A DNA stretch of 64,000 bases from Juglans regia. Taxonomy: Eukaryota; Streptophyta; Magnoliopsida; Fagales; Juglandaceae. The notes below the pieces were generated by a model. It was given only the letters and a program-made list of their open reading frames with translations, made no database searches and was not told the DNA's origin. The DNA is taken from positions 9,930,681 to 9,994,680 of the forward strand of contig NC_049901.1 of assembly GCF_001411555.2 (NCBI RefSeq), given 5' to 3'. Shown piece after piece: positions 52,291 through 63,870 of the stretch. The number at the start of each line of letters is the position of its first letter. The first letter of the stretch is position 1. The position numbers were made by a program, and so were the translations under genes.

Positions 52291-54341
52291 CAAATTAAAA
52301 TTGAAGAGTGGTTCAAGATTAGTTTTTACTTCGTCGACAAAACATATAATAAAAAATGCTATTCATCCTATTTTTATTTCTTTTAACTTGGCATCAAGTG
52401 ACATGATAGATAATTGAAAATAATTATTTAATTATTCGATGTCAAATCCAAAAACGATGAAAAATAATAATGAAAAGGATAACAAATAGCATTATTTAAT
52501 AAAAGGTAAGCAAGTTCAAGAGAGGCAGTTTTAATGATGGGAAATATGGATTTTCTGGCAAGATGATTTACAGGTTACTACAGTAGATAACAAGAAGTTA
52601 TGTTGTTGATTAATTCTACTGTGATGGTCTCGGCAGTGTGAATTGGCTGAGAATTCAAATACAGTACTTGGATAGAAGGACACTTCGGTCTGAATTGGCT
52701 CGAAGGACGTGTGATCATTCTCCTTTGCTGCTTAATTGGTTTGGCTGAGAATTCGACACGCTATGGTCCCAGTGCCTTCAAGTTCCAACAAATGTGGACA
52801 ACACATGATGATATCTGGAGATTAGTATCGTCTGTTTGGCAACATGATGTTAATGGCTCTGGTCTATCGAAGCTTGCTTTCAAGCTGAAAAGGATGAAAG
52901 TTGCACTTAGACGTTGGAACAAAGAGGTGTTTGGTTGGACTGGGGCTCACATTAAACAGCTAGAGGAGAGAGTTGAAGACGGTGAGAAAAGGCTGCATGA
53001 ACAATTTTTAGAAGAAGTTGAAGATGATGTCTTGGCGTCAAAAATTGAGCTTACGTCTTGGTTAAAAAGAGAAGAGGTTAGGATTGCTAAAAAAATCAAG
53101 AAAACATGGATTGATCATGGGGAGGTTACTTTATCTTTCTTTGCAACATTACAGGCAAGGAAACATATCGCTATACAAAATATGCAACTTACTGATGAGA
53201 GGATGTTATTGACTCCGGAAGCCATCCATAATGAAGCTGTGATTTATTTTGATGATTTTCTTCAGGCTCGCTCTACTGCCTAGGTTCCTAATTTCACGCA
53301 GCTTATTCCAACTAAGGTTTCGGATGTGGAGAACCAGAATATATGCAAGGCTCCTACTGAACATGAAATTAAGGATGCGTTATTCTCTATACCTGTGAAT
53401 AACAGCCCCGATCCAGATGGTTTCGGCTCTAGTTTTTTTTGTCATTGCTAGACTTTAGTGAAAGTCGAGCTACTGGAAGCCGTGAGGGAATTTTTCTTGG
53501 GTTATTCTCTCCCTAGGTATTATACTTCTTCTTTCATTGTATTAATTCCCAAGGTTCCGAATCCCTCATCTTTTGGTCAATTCCAACCCATTAGTCTATG
53601 CCCAGTTGTTTATAAGATCTGTTTGAAGTTGCTAGTGGCTCGACTTACGTCGATCTTGAGTAGATTAACTTCTATGGAACAAGCTGCGTTTTTATCGGGT
53701 AGAAGTATTTTCGAAAATATTAGCATTACCCAAGAATTGGTGCATGCTATCATCAATAAGCCAGTCAAAGTTGGTAATATTATGATGAAGATTGATATAG
53801 CCAAAGCCTATGATACGATTGATTATAATTTTTTATTCCAAGTTCTGCATGCTTTCGGGTTCTTAGTTGAGGTTTGTAATCTTCTACAACAATGTGTCAC
53901 TACTCCTTGGTATTTGGTCGTCATGAATGGCACAACGAAAGTTTTCTTTAAGGGTAGAAGGGGTCTTTTTCAAGGAGATCTTATATCACCTTATTTGTTT
54001 ATTCTTGTTGAAAAGGTGTTCTTGCATTTTCTGCTGTGCAAGTTTTAGGATGGTCATATTGGTTTATTTTCCCAACTGCGTATTGGTCCATTAATCTCCC
54101 ATTTACGGTATGCGGATGATATGGTGATTTTTGCTAATGGTGGTAAGCGGTCCGCTAAGGTGATTAAAGACAATCTTAATTTCTATGCACACTAGTCTGG
54201 ACAGGTAGTAAATGAAGCAAAGTCTTCCATTTTTTTTTCTATTCCAGGATCTTGTCTTCTAGACGAAGAGAAATTTTGAGCATTATAGGTTTTACTGCAG
54301 GAAGCTTTCCAATAAAATATTTGGGTGTTCCAATTATTACT

Positions 54342-57053
54342 TGTAACGCCCGGTCCCCAAAGGTCCGAAGAGTTAACTCATATTACCTGATAATCAACTC
54401 ATATATTGCTAAAACATTTCCAAAAGCTTCAAATCAATCGTAAACACTTCAAATTTAATTAACCACACAAACTCATATGTCAAATCCTCAATACAGTAAC
54501 CCCAAAAAAATATCAATTTATCTACATGTCACTTAAACTCATATTTCAACAATATAATTAACAAAAATCACCAATACTCATCGAAAACTTTCTATTCTTA
54601 ATCCACAATTTTTAAGTCGTCTCACCCAATGTTTCATAGTCTTGATCATCAGCTAAAAAATTCAAAATCATCTAAAAATATTGTGAAGATAAAGGAGGTG
54701 AGTTATCAACAATTCAGTAAGCAGAGAAGATATGCTAGTATGTAAACATGAGCATTTTCACAGTATTCAGAATGTAGAAACAAAACATTTCAGTTTTCAA
54801 TATGCATATCTCAAAAATACATATTATTAGAAATCCAGAGCAATATTTCAAACATTTTATATTCAGAAAACAACTTTTTATATTCAAAGACTCCTTTGGC
54901 ACAACATGATTGAACATCTTCATCTTATTCTATCATATCAGAACAAAGACCATGTTTAACCCCCGTGGTAGGGTTGTGAATTATGCGGAAAGCCAAGCAG
55001 AACATAAATCACCATGAATATCAAAGCGATTGCACTCAGAATAGAAATCCACTATTATATCTCGTGGTAGGGCCAGAGGTCACTATTATATTCTGTGACA
55101 GGGCAAGAGGTCACTATTGTATCTCGTAACAGGGTCAGAGGTCACTATTGTATCCCGTGACAGGGCCAGAGATCACTATTGTATCTCGTGACAGGGCCAT
55201 ATATATATCAGAGCAAAACAGAATCATAATCTTCATATCAGAATCAGAATCAGAGTCAGAACAAAATCAGAAAGTCATGCCAAAAATTTTACAGATGCCA
55301 AATCATATAAAAACAGAGTACTGAAATTCAGATCATTTCACATTTTCCCAAAACAGATTTAGAACACCTTCATGTCACATGCAAATTTATCAAATTTTCA
55401 TATTTACTCATTTTTTTCACAGTTTAGAAATAGAATGTAAAAAATAAACTCATGTCTACACCAGTCATGCCATAAAATATCTTATTCTTATACAGAATTT
55501 CATGAGTAATGCATAACAAATAATTGAGGTTGTTTCAAGTTTCTTTTCATAACAAAACATGCATATTTTTTCAAAATTGATCTCAATGGATTTCATTTTT
55601 ATGCAAAGTCTAGCATAAGAACTCCGCTTACCTGGATTTCGTAGCTTTTTATAATTTTCCAAAAAAATGTTAAGTCGACTATAAATCATCACCTATAAAA
55701 ATAATCACGTAATATCCGTAAGTTTCCAATCAATTACGTATTTCGATATTTAAGCCTAAACTTCTAAAATAACCTATTTTAATTCCTCAAAACCTAAAAC
55801 CCTCATAATCCCAAAATATATCATCACTTTATAAAATCATCAATATCTACCATAACCAACGTCAAATTCAAAACACCAATATTTAAACCCAAAACAGCCA
55901 ACAAATCTCAATATAAACCAATCACACAAACAACTCCATCATCCAATCCAACCGACCCCCTTACTCCACGGACTCAGTCCGACGCAACCAACCAATTCAC
56001 AGTAAAAATGGGTTAGTGCAAAAATATATTTAAATCACGAAAGTTCTTTGGGAAAATACTTACAATACTATAATATAATTTTTGAAGGAACACAGAGGTG
56101 CAAGAGGTGGCGGCACAACAACAGGACAGTGCAAAATGCACTGGGCCATGGGTCTCAAAAACTCACTTTTGAACAGGGACAAACCAAGACTCGAGATTAC
56201 TAGGGAATGACATTGGGATGTCGGTGAAACTAGTGGTGGTGATGGCTGGCCGTGGGTGGCGGCATAGAGGGTAGTTGAAGGCCAAAATGTCCCAAATAGA
56301 ATTGTTGATGGTGGAGCTTCACCGGTGGAGGATCGGAACTGGGGATTGGTGGTTCAGTTTGCTGGGAGGTCAAGAAAGATGTAATGAAGAAATGGTAGCC
56401 GGAGGTGGCGCGAAGGCGGTGCGTGAACACAAGAGGTGTTGCGGCTTGATGCCGTGTGCAGGGGCTCACGGAAGCGCGAGAGAGGCTGGAAATCGGAGGG
56501 TGAGGTCGCCGGCCGGAGAGGAAGAGAATGGGTGGGGTGGTGTCGACCATGGCGGTGCACGGCGGCAGTGGCTGGAGGACGACGAAACGGACGGGAGGAG
56601 GGAGGGGCTACGCGCGGGAGAGAAGAGAGAGAGGAGAAAAATAAATGGGAGGAAAAGAAAATGAGAAGAAAAGAAAAAGTGGAAAAGAAAAAGGAAAAAG
56701 AACAAAAAAGTGAGGGAAAGAAATGAGGTCCAATCTTCACATCTTGGGTCACAAAAATGATCCAACGAAAAATATTTCAAAACAGTAAGTTAAATAAAAT
56801 AATTTAAACGTAGTGATTAAATGAAAATAAAATAATTAACCCAACAATAAATTAATTTAAAATCAAGAGCAATTTAAATGCATAACAATAATTAATATAT
56901 AGAAAGCATATCAAAATAATTTTCACAAATAAAAAAAGAAATCATGAAATAAACCAACGAGAAACCCAATAAATTTTAAAACAAGAGAACCAATATTTAA
57001 ATTAATTAAAATAAATCATTTAGTTAAAATACACTAAAATACGGAATATCACA
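54342..57053 (-). mobile_element. 2.71-kb TG...CA element nested in the LINE (family member c)
   Basis: Read on minus it starts TGTGATATTCCG and ends GGGCGTTACA. A perfect 5-bp duplication TTACT flanks it on plus (54337-54341, 57054-57058), and the LINE reading continues on the far side. It aligns with the element at 43001-45244 in its first half and with 49486-51009 and 62640-63862 in its second half, so it is the best reference copy. It contains a C-rich pseudo-coding block (56230-56740) and a 31-bp minisatellite (55050-55199). No gag or pol. Solo LTR or non-autonomous element; strand is by convention. Confidence 0.88.
55050..55199. repeat. Five-copy 31-bp minisatellite inside family member c
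   Basis: Units read CACTATTGTATCTCGTGACA followed by GGGCCAGAGGT, with few substitutions. Traces of the same phrase (CACGGGTATAATAGTAGTAT) occur at the equivalent place in the copy at about 50388-50460. Confidence 0.93.
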
Positions 57054-59086
57054 TTACTAGTCGCATGAAGTTGCATTATTTTGAGGATTTGTTGATGAAA
57101 ATTCGGAAGAAAATAGAGGGCTGGAAGGTTCGATTTTTATCTTCAGGGGCACAACTAATTCTCTAAAAACATGTGTTACAAAGCCTGCCGATTCATTTGT
57201 TAGTTGTTCTACGCCTCCAAAGTCGGTGTTTGCTATGATTAATCGGTTGTTTAGCACTTTCTTTTGGGTTTAGTTGAGGGGAAACCAAAAAAGAAATGGG
57301 TGAAATGGGAGTCGTTATGTAAACCAGTTGATGTGGGAGGTCTTGGCCTAAGAAATCTTATGGATGTTAAAAAATATCTACACTTTAAGTTTGTCTAGAA
57401 ATTGCTTACAGAAAACTCTTTATGGGCAAATTTTTTCAAGGCCAAGTTTGTAAATGATCAACATATTTCAATAGTGAATCCATTGAGGGGGACTCGATTT
57501 TGGAAGAGAATTACGACTCTTATTCCGGTTGTGCTTAGTAGATTGATCTAGATTGTAAGAGAAGGAAATCTATCCTTTTGGCGAGATAATTGGTTGGACA
57601 ATGGACCGAAATGCGTGGAGCGTAGCATTGTTGATGTTTTGACTCTAAAAATAAAGGAATGTATGGGGGAGAATAGTTGGGATGTGGATTTCTTACTGCA
57701 AACTGTGGGTCCGGAACTCACGGAAAAGATCCTAACCAAAGTTAAGGGCACAAAACTGGTTCGGACATTTTAATTTGGCTGGGTAAGTCGGATGGTAGAT
57801 TCTCACTTCCTCTGCTTGGGATTTAGTGCGTGTCGTAGCTCCAAAACATCAGTGGTCCAAATGGATATGGCATATGACTTTACCAAAGAAATTTTCCATT
57901 GCAATGTGGAAAGCTTTTTGAAATAGCTTGAGTGTTGATGATCGAATACAAAGTCTAAGTATTCTGGAGGTCTATAAGTGTGAATGCTGTGAAGAGGGAT
58001 CAATTGAAGATTTAAATCATGTTTTATATGGAGGTAAAATGGCCTCAAAACTATGGCAGACATGCTCGAATTTTTTGAAAATTCCTTTCATCTTAAATAT
58101 TTCCTAGTCTCAATTAGTGGAGGCTTGGTTTCGGAGAACCAAGAAATCCTCATAGGTAGGAAATTTGGTTGGTTTGGTTCTATCGATCTTAACGTGGAGC
58201 TTGTGGTCATGGAGGTGTACTGCTTGTATGGAAGGACGTAAGGAGCCATTTGATGCTTTATGGTGTAAAGCTAAATATTGAATTGCCTAGGTAGCAAGCC
58301 GTTTGAGAGCATCTAACCGTTTGGACAAGAGAGACATATCTATTTTGTAGGAACTGAAGTTGCCGATGGAGTCTTCCTGTCCAAAGCAGGTGCGTGCAAT
58401 CTCTTGGTATAAGCCAAGTCCTGGTTGGGTTAAATTGAATGTGGATGAGAGTAGCCTTAATAATATTGAAGAATCTGGTACTGGTGGCGTGTTAAGAAAT
58501 CATGATGGAAAGCTACAATTTGAATTTGCGGAATAAACTGGTTTTGGTTCGAATAATAGGGCGGAAGTTATGGCACTATTACTTGCTTTGCACCTTGTAA
58601 ATTGCATGGTTGTAACAATGTTATACTTGAATTGGACTCCCTTTTGATAGTTAACTGGTTGAAGGAAGGTCGCTGTAATGTTTGGTATTTGGAAGATTTT
58701 TGGGAGGAGATTTGCAGTATTCTAAGGGACTTGAATGTGTGGTTTCAAAATGTTTTAAGGGAGGGAAACACTGCAGCAGATTGGCTTGCCTGATTGGGTA
58801 GTAGAGGTTGCACTTATGTATTTTCGAATGAAAATATTCCCCATTTGCTAAAAGGCATCTTGCGAATGGACCGAAGTGGCTTACCGAATTTGAGACTTTG
58901 CTCTTGACGTTGTTACATGGTCTTTACATAGGTTTGTTTGGTTTTTTTGTGCTTGGTATTATTCTTTCATATTCTTATGCAATAAGTTTGGAAATGAGGT
59001 TATGTTATTGGAATGTCTTGTAATTACGGTATTTTTTCGTTACAAGTGAGGATTTATTTAATAAAGTCTAGGCGTTGCCTAATTTA

Positions 59087-59118
<32 letters not shown>

Positions 59119-59122
<4 letters not shown>

Positions 59123-59697
59123 TTTATACAAAAAAGTAAAAAAAAAAAAAGAGAGAGAGAGAGACAGTTTCAAACTAATTTCAACACCGGGCTCCATCTG
59201 TATTTTGTAGTCATTTTCCTTTACTGGGTCAAAGTTAGAGGTCGTGAAGTTGAACTTGGGAAACTGATGCCGGACCGCCGGTCATGAAATGGTCAGGAGT
59301 TATCAATATTTCAATCTTGAAGCAGCTAGCCTACATACGTAGACTCGTGCGTTGAAAGTGCAAGGTGATCATAATCCAGTAACGACGGGACCGATGGGGT
59401 GGGTTGGGTAGGTATTTTTTTCTTATTTATGTCCATTCAAATTACCCATGCAACGTCCACGCATGCATCCGCAAAATCATAATGTCAAGAGCATTAAATA
59501 TGTAGACCAACACAATATAATATATAAGATTCATCTACTCATTGCAATAAATTAAGCCAACAGAATTTCACAAAATGTAGTAAATGCAGCCATTGGTTTC
59601 TTGCAGCGAACTGGCCGTTCACATGACAAATTATATATAGTACGAAGATATGCATCCATGCAGATCAGCAGGATCCAAGATCATGAAAAATTTTCTT
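59119..59697. other. 3' flank of the ankyrin gene
   Basis: A GA tract at 59149-59164, then unique DNA that probably holds the 3' UTR of the minus-strand gene to the right. The frame at 59075-59287 is repeat-derived. No other gene seen. Confidence 0.5.
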
Positions 59698-61461
59698 CTA
59701 CACGTTGATGGCATCGTTTGCTGGACGTTTCGTTAACCTGCAGCGTCTCAAGAATTTGAACAACTTCCTAATCATCCAAAATAAAAAGCGAATTACGTGA
59801 ATCACGCCAAGAACCTGTTGCAGTACAAGCCAGATTCCAGGTAATACGATGGTAATCAGTGAATAGTCTTGAAAATAAGTCGGGTTCACCAATTTCACTG
59901 CCCTGATATAGGCCACTACCACGGAATAAATTGCAATAAACATGGTTAAGGTCAGAAACCATATAAAGCCCTTGCTTCTAAGTGGAAATCCACTAGTGAC
60001 CAAAAGCACAACGGTTAGAGCTGCAACAAAAGAGGTGGTGTTGAAAGACAAGAAATAAATATATGTTTCGGAATAAGATAGAATTGCTGTGCCGGCTGCA
60101 CACATCGAAGAATTACACCCGAAAGTACCATTTGTCGTGTCTTGTTGCCAAACACCACCTGGTGGGTTGATCCCAGCTTGGAAAGTCATGGTTGCAATCA
60201 CAGTAGCCACCAACATCAACGTGCCTCGAGTCTCGTCGACCCAATTTCCCTGATACTGCAAATGTTTAGCCCATACACACAAATAAAAGTAACTCCACCA
60301 TTTCCTAAACCTTGATTGAGCCGACTGTTCACCAGTAAAGGATTGAGTTGGTTCATGTGTTTCCGAAGGCAGTACTAGTGTTGGTAGTGGAGGAGAATTT
60401 AGATCTTTGGATCTTTTAACACCGGCTGCCTTCAGAATGTCTTGGATTTTATGACATTTGAAATCTCCATGACAACCTGCCTCTGAGACGTCCAAAGCTG
60501 TGTTACCAATCCTATTCATGTCATTGGCCTTTCTTTTTATTTCTGGTATTGAAAGCAAGTATTTTATGGTCTGCACAAGTACAACCGATCGTTTCATCCA
60601 ATTCTATACTGCATAAAGCCTAATAGTTCACAGGCAAACCCAAATAAATTCAATTCAAATATACGGAATGGTTGTTAAATTGTTGGCTTATATATTTACT
60701 GGCTAACACTAGGAATCAAAAAACAAGAGAGAGGGGAGGCAAATTTGCACAGTGGATTGTTATGGAAAATCACTAGTTGTTTGCTGAAAAAAACGAAAGG
60801 AAAACTTTAAGGTTTCAACTGCAAAGTCGATACGGATCAACGGCAAACAAAAAGATTGTTAACATACCTTCGTCTGCCCGAGCATCGTAGCTAAGTGCAA
60901 TATGGAGTTACCATCATCGTCTTTGGAGTTGACGAAATCATCATTAGTAGAGGATTCCACCAACAGTTTCAGAGCATCCAAACTATTATATTGAACACAC
61001 AAATGTAAAATGTTGTATCCGTCGAGATTCACCAGAAAGATTGTTTGTGGTTGGGCAGTAAGCAATTCTTTAATTACATCTATGTGTCCTCTCATTGCGG
61101 CTAAGTGGAGAGGGATTCTCTCTTCTTGATCAGGAACTAAGCAGATGTCTGCGTTTGCTTGCAACAATGCTTTCACAACCTGGGTGTGTCCCTCTGCACA
61201 GGCCAAGTGAAGGGCAGTTCGGCCTAATGAGTCCACTTTTTCCGCAAGTTTGGGTTTTCTGCTTAAAAGAGCATTAGTAAAATGAAGGTGGCCAAGCAAA
61301 GCTGCAATGTGTAAGGGGGTTTCGGTGAAGGATGTGAGGGAGATTTTGTGAAGAATGAGTCTATCCCTTTGCACCAAAGTGTTCAAGGTGCTTACGCACC
61401 CATCAAATGAGGCTTCATAGAGTGCGACTGTATTATCTGCCTTACCATGACTTGTATCCAT
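59698..61461 (-). CDS. Ankyrin-repeat membrane protein with PGG domain, BDA1-like
   Basis: Two exons on minus: 60868-61461 (donor AAG|GTATGTT) and 59698-60570 (acceptor GTGCAG|ACC), in phase, 488 residues. About five to six ankyrin repeats span residues 10-230 (TPLHIAALLGHLHF, TALHLACAEGHTQV, IPLHLAAMRGHIDV, NILHLCVQYNSLDA, SILHLATMLGQTK). A linker is followed by a PGG domain (GTLMLVATVIATMTFQAGI, NPPGGVWQ; PGG at 334-337) and four membrane segments at about 314-330, 369-391, 400-420 and 434-456. The layout matches the BDA1/ACD6/ITN1 class, plasma-membrane proteins often tied to immunity and cell death; BDA1 is the closest by recall. Start ATG at 61461 (MDTSHGK). The gene is intact. Its exact partner or signal cannot be read from sequence. 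Confidence 0.92.
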
Positions 61462-62444
61462 CGTAGAAATAAGTTCAAGCCTTTGGTATTAATATGTCAA
61501 AACTTAAGAAATTTCAGCAAAGAGATTATGGGGCGCTTACTAGAGATCGGTGCTTTCCATTCCCCTTGTGAATTAGTAGGAAAGACTTAACCTTTAGAGC
61601 AACCACGTCGGGGCAGTATAGGAAGAAAACGAAGGGGGAAGAATCGCGCGTGATGATGATGATCGATCCACAGAGCTAGCTAGTGATTATTCTCTGATAA
61701 TAAGCCGCTTGCTCAGCACAAATAAATATACAAAAGTCCAACACAATTTATCTTAAATTAATTATTAATATAATCTATTACTTTTTCAATTTTTACTATT
61801 ATTTATAAACTAATTCAAACCATTGTATCACGCGTCAACACTTAAATGCAACCTAAAACTTTGGAACCCATAAAATTCCCGGAGAAGACCGAGGACGGAA
61901 GGGGGCCAATCTTCCACAAGTGGATTTGATTAAATGATAATTTGTTCGTTAATATATTTTGTTTTATTTTTTTAAATTTTTTTAATAAAAGTGACTATTA
62001 ATATATTGATAAAAAAATATAATTACTACTTAAGGTTGCCAAGCGGTGCGGCATAGTAGCAGCACCCTAGATGAATGGTCCACCCATTTTTTTCCTCACT
62101 AAATTGAGGGAAAAAAGAAGAGGAAAAACAAACTGATCAAAAGGAACTCATATCTTGTCTCTGTTTCTCGAAAGTCTCTCACATATTCTCCCGGGCAGGA
62201 ATTTGAAGCCACCAATTATGACCAACACATGTGGATTTGGAAATGGAGGTGCTGCTCTTAATGCATAAGATTTGAGTCCAATGGGTGAAAATCAACGCGG
62301 AAATAGAACTCCCAGCGTTGAGGTTCATGCACTGAACATTCAAAGTCTTTCACGCACCGTCTCCTTGCGATAGTTAGACATTTCGGCCCCACTTTGAAAA
62401 CGACGGGATACTGGACGAGAAGTGGGGGACCGCTATAAGCCGAT
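61462..62444. other. Upstream region of the ankyrin gene
   Basis: Presumed promoter and leader near 61462-61760, then AT-rich DNA. The minus frame at 62258-62464 (66-68 residues, start MSYELKSSAYSG) is not recognised. No firm gene. Confidence 0.4.
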
Positions 62445-62574
62445 GACTTTAACTCGTAACTCATTCATAGAAAAAACTTCCGAAAAATACAAAACAAAAA
62501 ACAAAATAATAGGAAAAAAAAGGAAAAGAAAAACAGGGCATCACAATATTTCTCGATAAGGTGGTCAGCTGTGA
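62445..62574 (+). repeat. Left copy of a 130-bp direct repeat (period 1426 bp)
   Basis: Aligns without gaps to 63871-64000 with about 7 mismatches in 130 (my count). The match begins abruptly at GACTTTAACTCGTAAC and continues to the window edge. Confidence 0.93.
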
Positions 62575-62639
62575 AGTTTTTGATGCGGGACTGTAGTAAT
62601 TTCTTTTCGCAAATTCACGACCACATGGGAGTTAAAATT

Positions 62640-63862
62640 GTGAATGTTATTTTAAAAAGAAAATGTGAAAAATAACCTCAGTATATGTTTTGCATTTACT
62701 CATGAAATATGTATGAAAGATTAAAGAAATGTTTTTTATATGAAAAGTGTAGACATGAATAACATTTGATATGTTTCTGAAATGTGCAAAAGAACGAATA
62801 TGAAAATTGAGATTTTTACACATGTGATAAGAAATATTTTGGAACTGTTATTGATCATCTGAAAATGATATGAATGTGTTCAGCACGTGGTTTGATATGA
62901 TATGGATATGAAAACCTTTGGCATACTTATCTGTTTTGAGTCTAATTCTGAATATGGTTCTAATATGATGATATTGGTTCATGTGGTATGGTTGGTACTA
63001 ACATAATATGATATGATATGAGTTGCACTCACTTTGAAAACAAAGTGGTTTTTTATGTGTTCTTTTCTGTGTGCATACTCGGGCCGGGCTCCGAGATTGA
63101 AAAATGAAAAATTTCACAACATGATACTGCCTAGTTTGGCCACCGGGAATAGCACAACCCTACCACGGGGGTTAAACATAGTTTATGGCATGATACGATA
63201 CGATATGATATAATAAGATGAAGATGTGCAGTTATGTTATGGAAACAAAATGTTTTTTTTTTCTTTTTAATACGAAAAGATTGAAAAGTCGCTCTGATTT
63301 TTCTGATAACTCGTTTCGAGATGTGCATATGAAAATGAAATGTTTTATTTCTGCATACCAAGCTTTCTAAAAATGGCACATGTTCACATATTAGTATATG
63401 TTCTCTGCTTACTGAGTTGTGGATAACTTACCCCTTATCTTCATATATATTTTCAGATGACATTGATTACCCAGCTGGGGGTCAGGAATAAAAATTGGAG
63501 TTTGGCTAGATATGGATAGAAGATCGAGTACCTGAGAGTACCATTGTTAGTAGAAGGATTTAACTTGAGTATTTGAAATACTTTATGTTGTCTGGACCTC
63601 TTGAGATCTAAAGATGTATCGTTTTATTTCGTTGAGATTATTGAGAGATTGAGTGATTGGGAGATTGTGGACCCCCCTTTGGTTTATGTTATTTTATAAT
63701 GATGACTTATGAAGTTAATTTGTATTATGGTTAATTGGTTATTTGGAAAATATGAGATTGTGTACTATTTATGAAGTCTTTGGAGTTTTAAATGCTTGGA
63801 GAGACATGTTTGTAAGTGTCATGTAGTAATTCTCCGACCCCTTCCGGGTACGGGGCGTTACA
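62640..63862 (+). mobile_element. 5'-truncated copy of the TG...CA family (member d)
   Basis: Shares with the other members TTACTCATGAAAT, GTGTAGACATGA, CCTACCACGGGGGTTAAA, TTAGTATATGTTCTCTGCTTA and the end CGGGGCGTTACA at 63851-63862. The first part of the element is missing; the start is approximate. Confidence 0.8.
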
Positions 63863-63870
63863 GTTACTCC

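Larger units (their letters stand above)
52711..58800 (+). pseudogene. LINE ORF2 remnant: reverse transcriptase and RNase H
   Basis: Pre-RT linker 52711-53280 (FKFQQMWTTHDDIWRLV, RWNKEVFGW). RT 53458-54048 (LIPKVPNPSSFGQFQPISLC, KIDIAKAYDTIDYNFL, GLFQGDLISPYLFILV). Catalytic YADD in HLRYADDMVIF at about 54103-54135. Thumb/connection region until KYLGVPII at 54317-54340, where the insertion lies, resuming at 57059 (KIRKKIEGWKVRFLSSG). RNase H-like part at about 58430-58800 (LDSLLIVNWLKEGRCNVW, REGNTAADWLA). Numerous stops. This is the common plant L1 layout. Confidence 0.92.
52560..59118 (+). mobile_element. 5'-truncated LINE (L1-type) with nested insertion
   Basis: Starts within the end of the endonuclease region (a GATCATTCTCC stretch encoding DHSPLL at about 52714-52731) and runs through reverse transcriptase to a C-terminal RNase H-like domain. 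It ends after AATAAAGTCTAGGCGTTGCC with a (TA)n tail at about 59091-59118. The endonuclease N-terminus and ORF1 are absent, the usual result of incomplete reverse transcription. Interrupted at 54342-57053 by a TG...CA element. The left boundary is approximate. Confidence 0.88.

Noticed and set aside
56230..56780. Several frames on both strands in member c
   Set aside because: Same C-rich block as above; no recognisable domain.
57548..58063. Minus-strand frames over the LINE
   Set aside because: They are antisense shadows of the LINE ORF2 region on plus.
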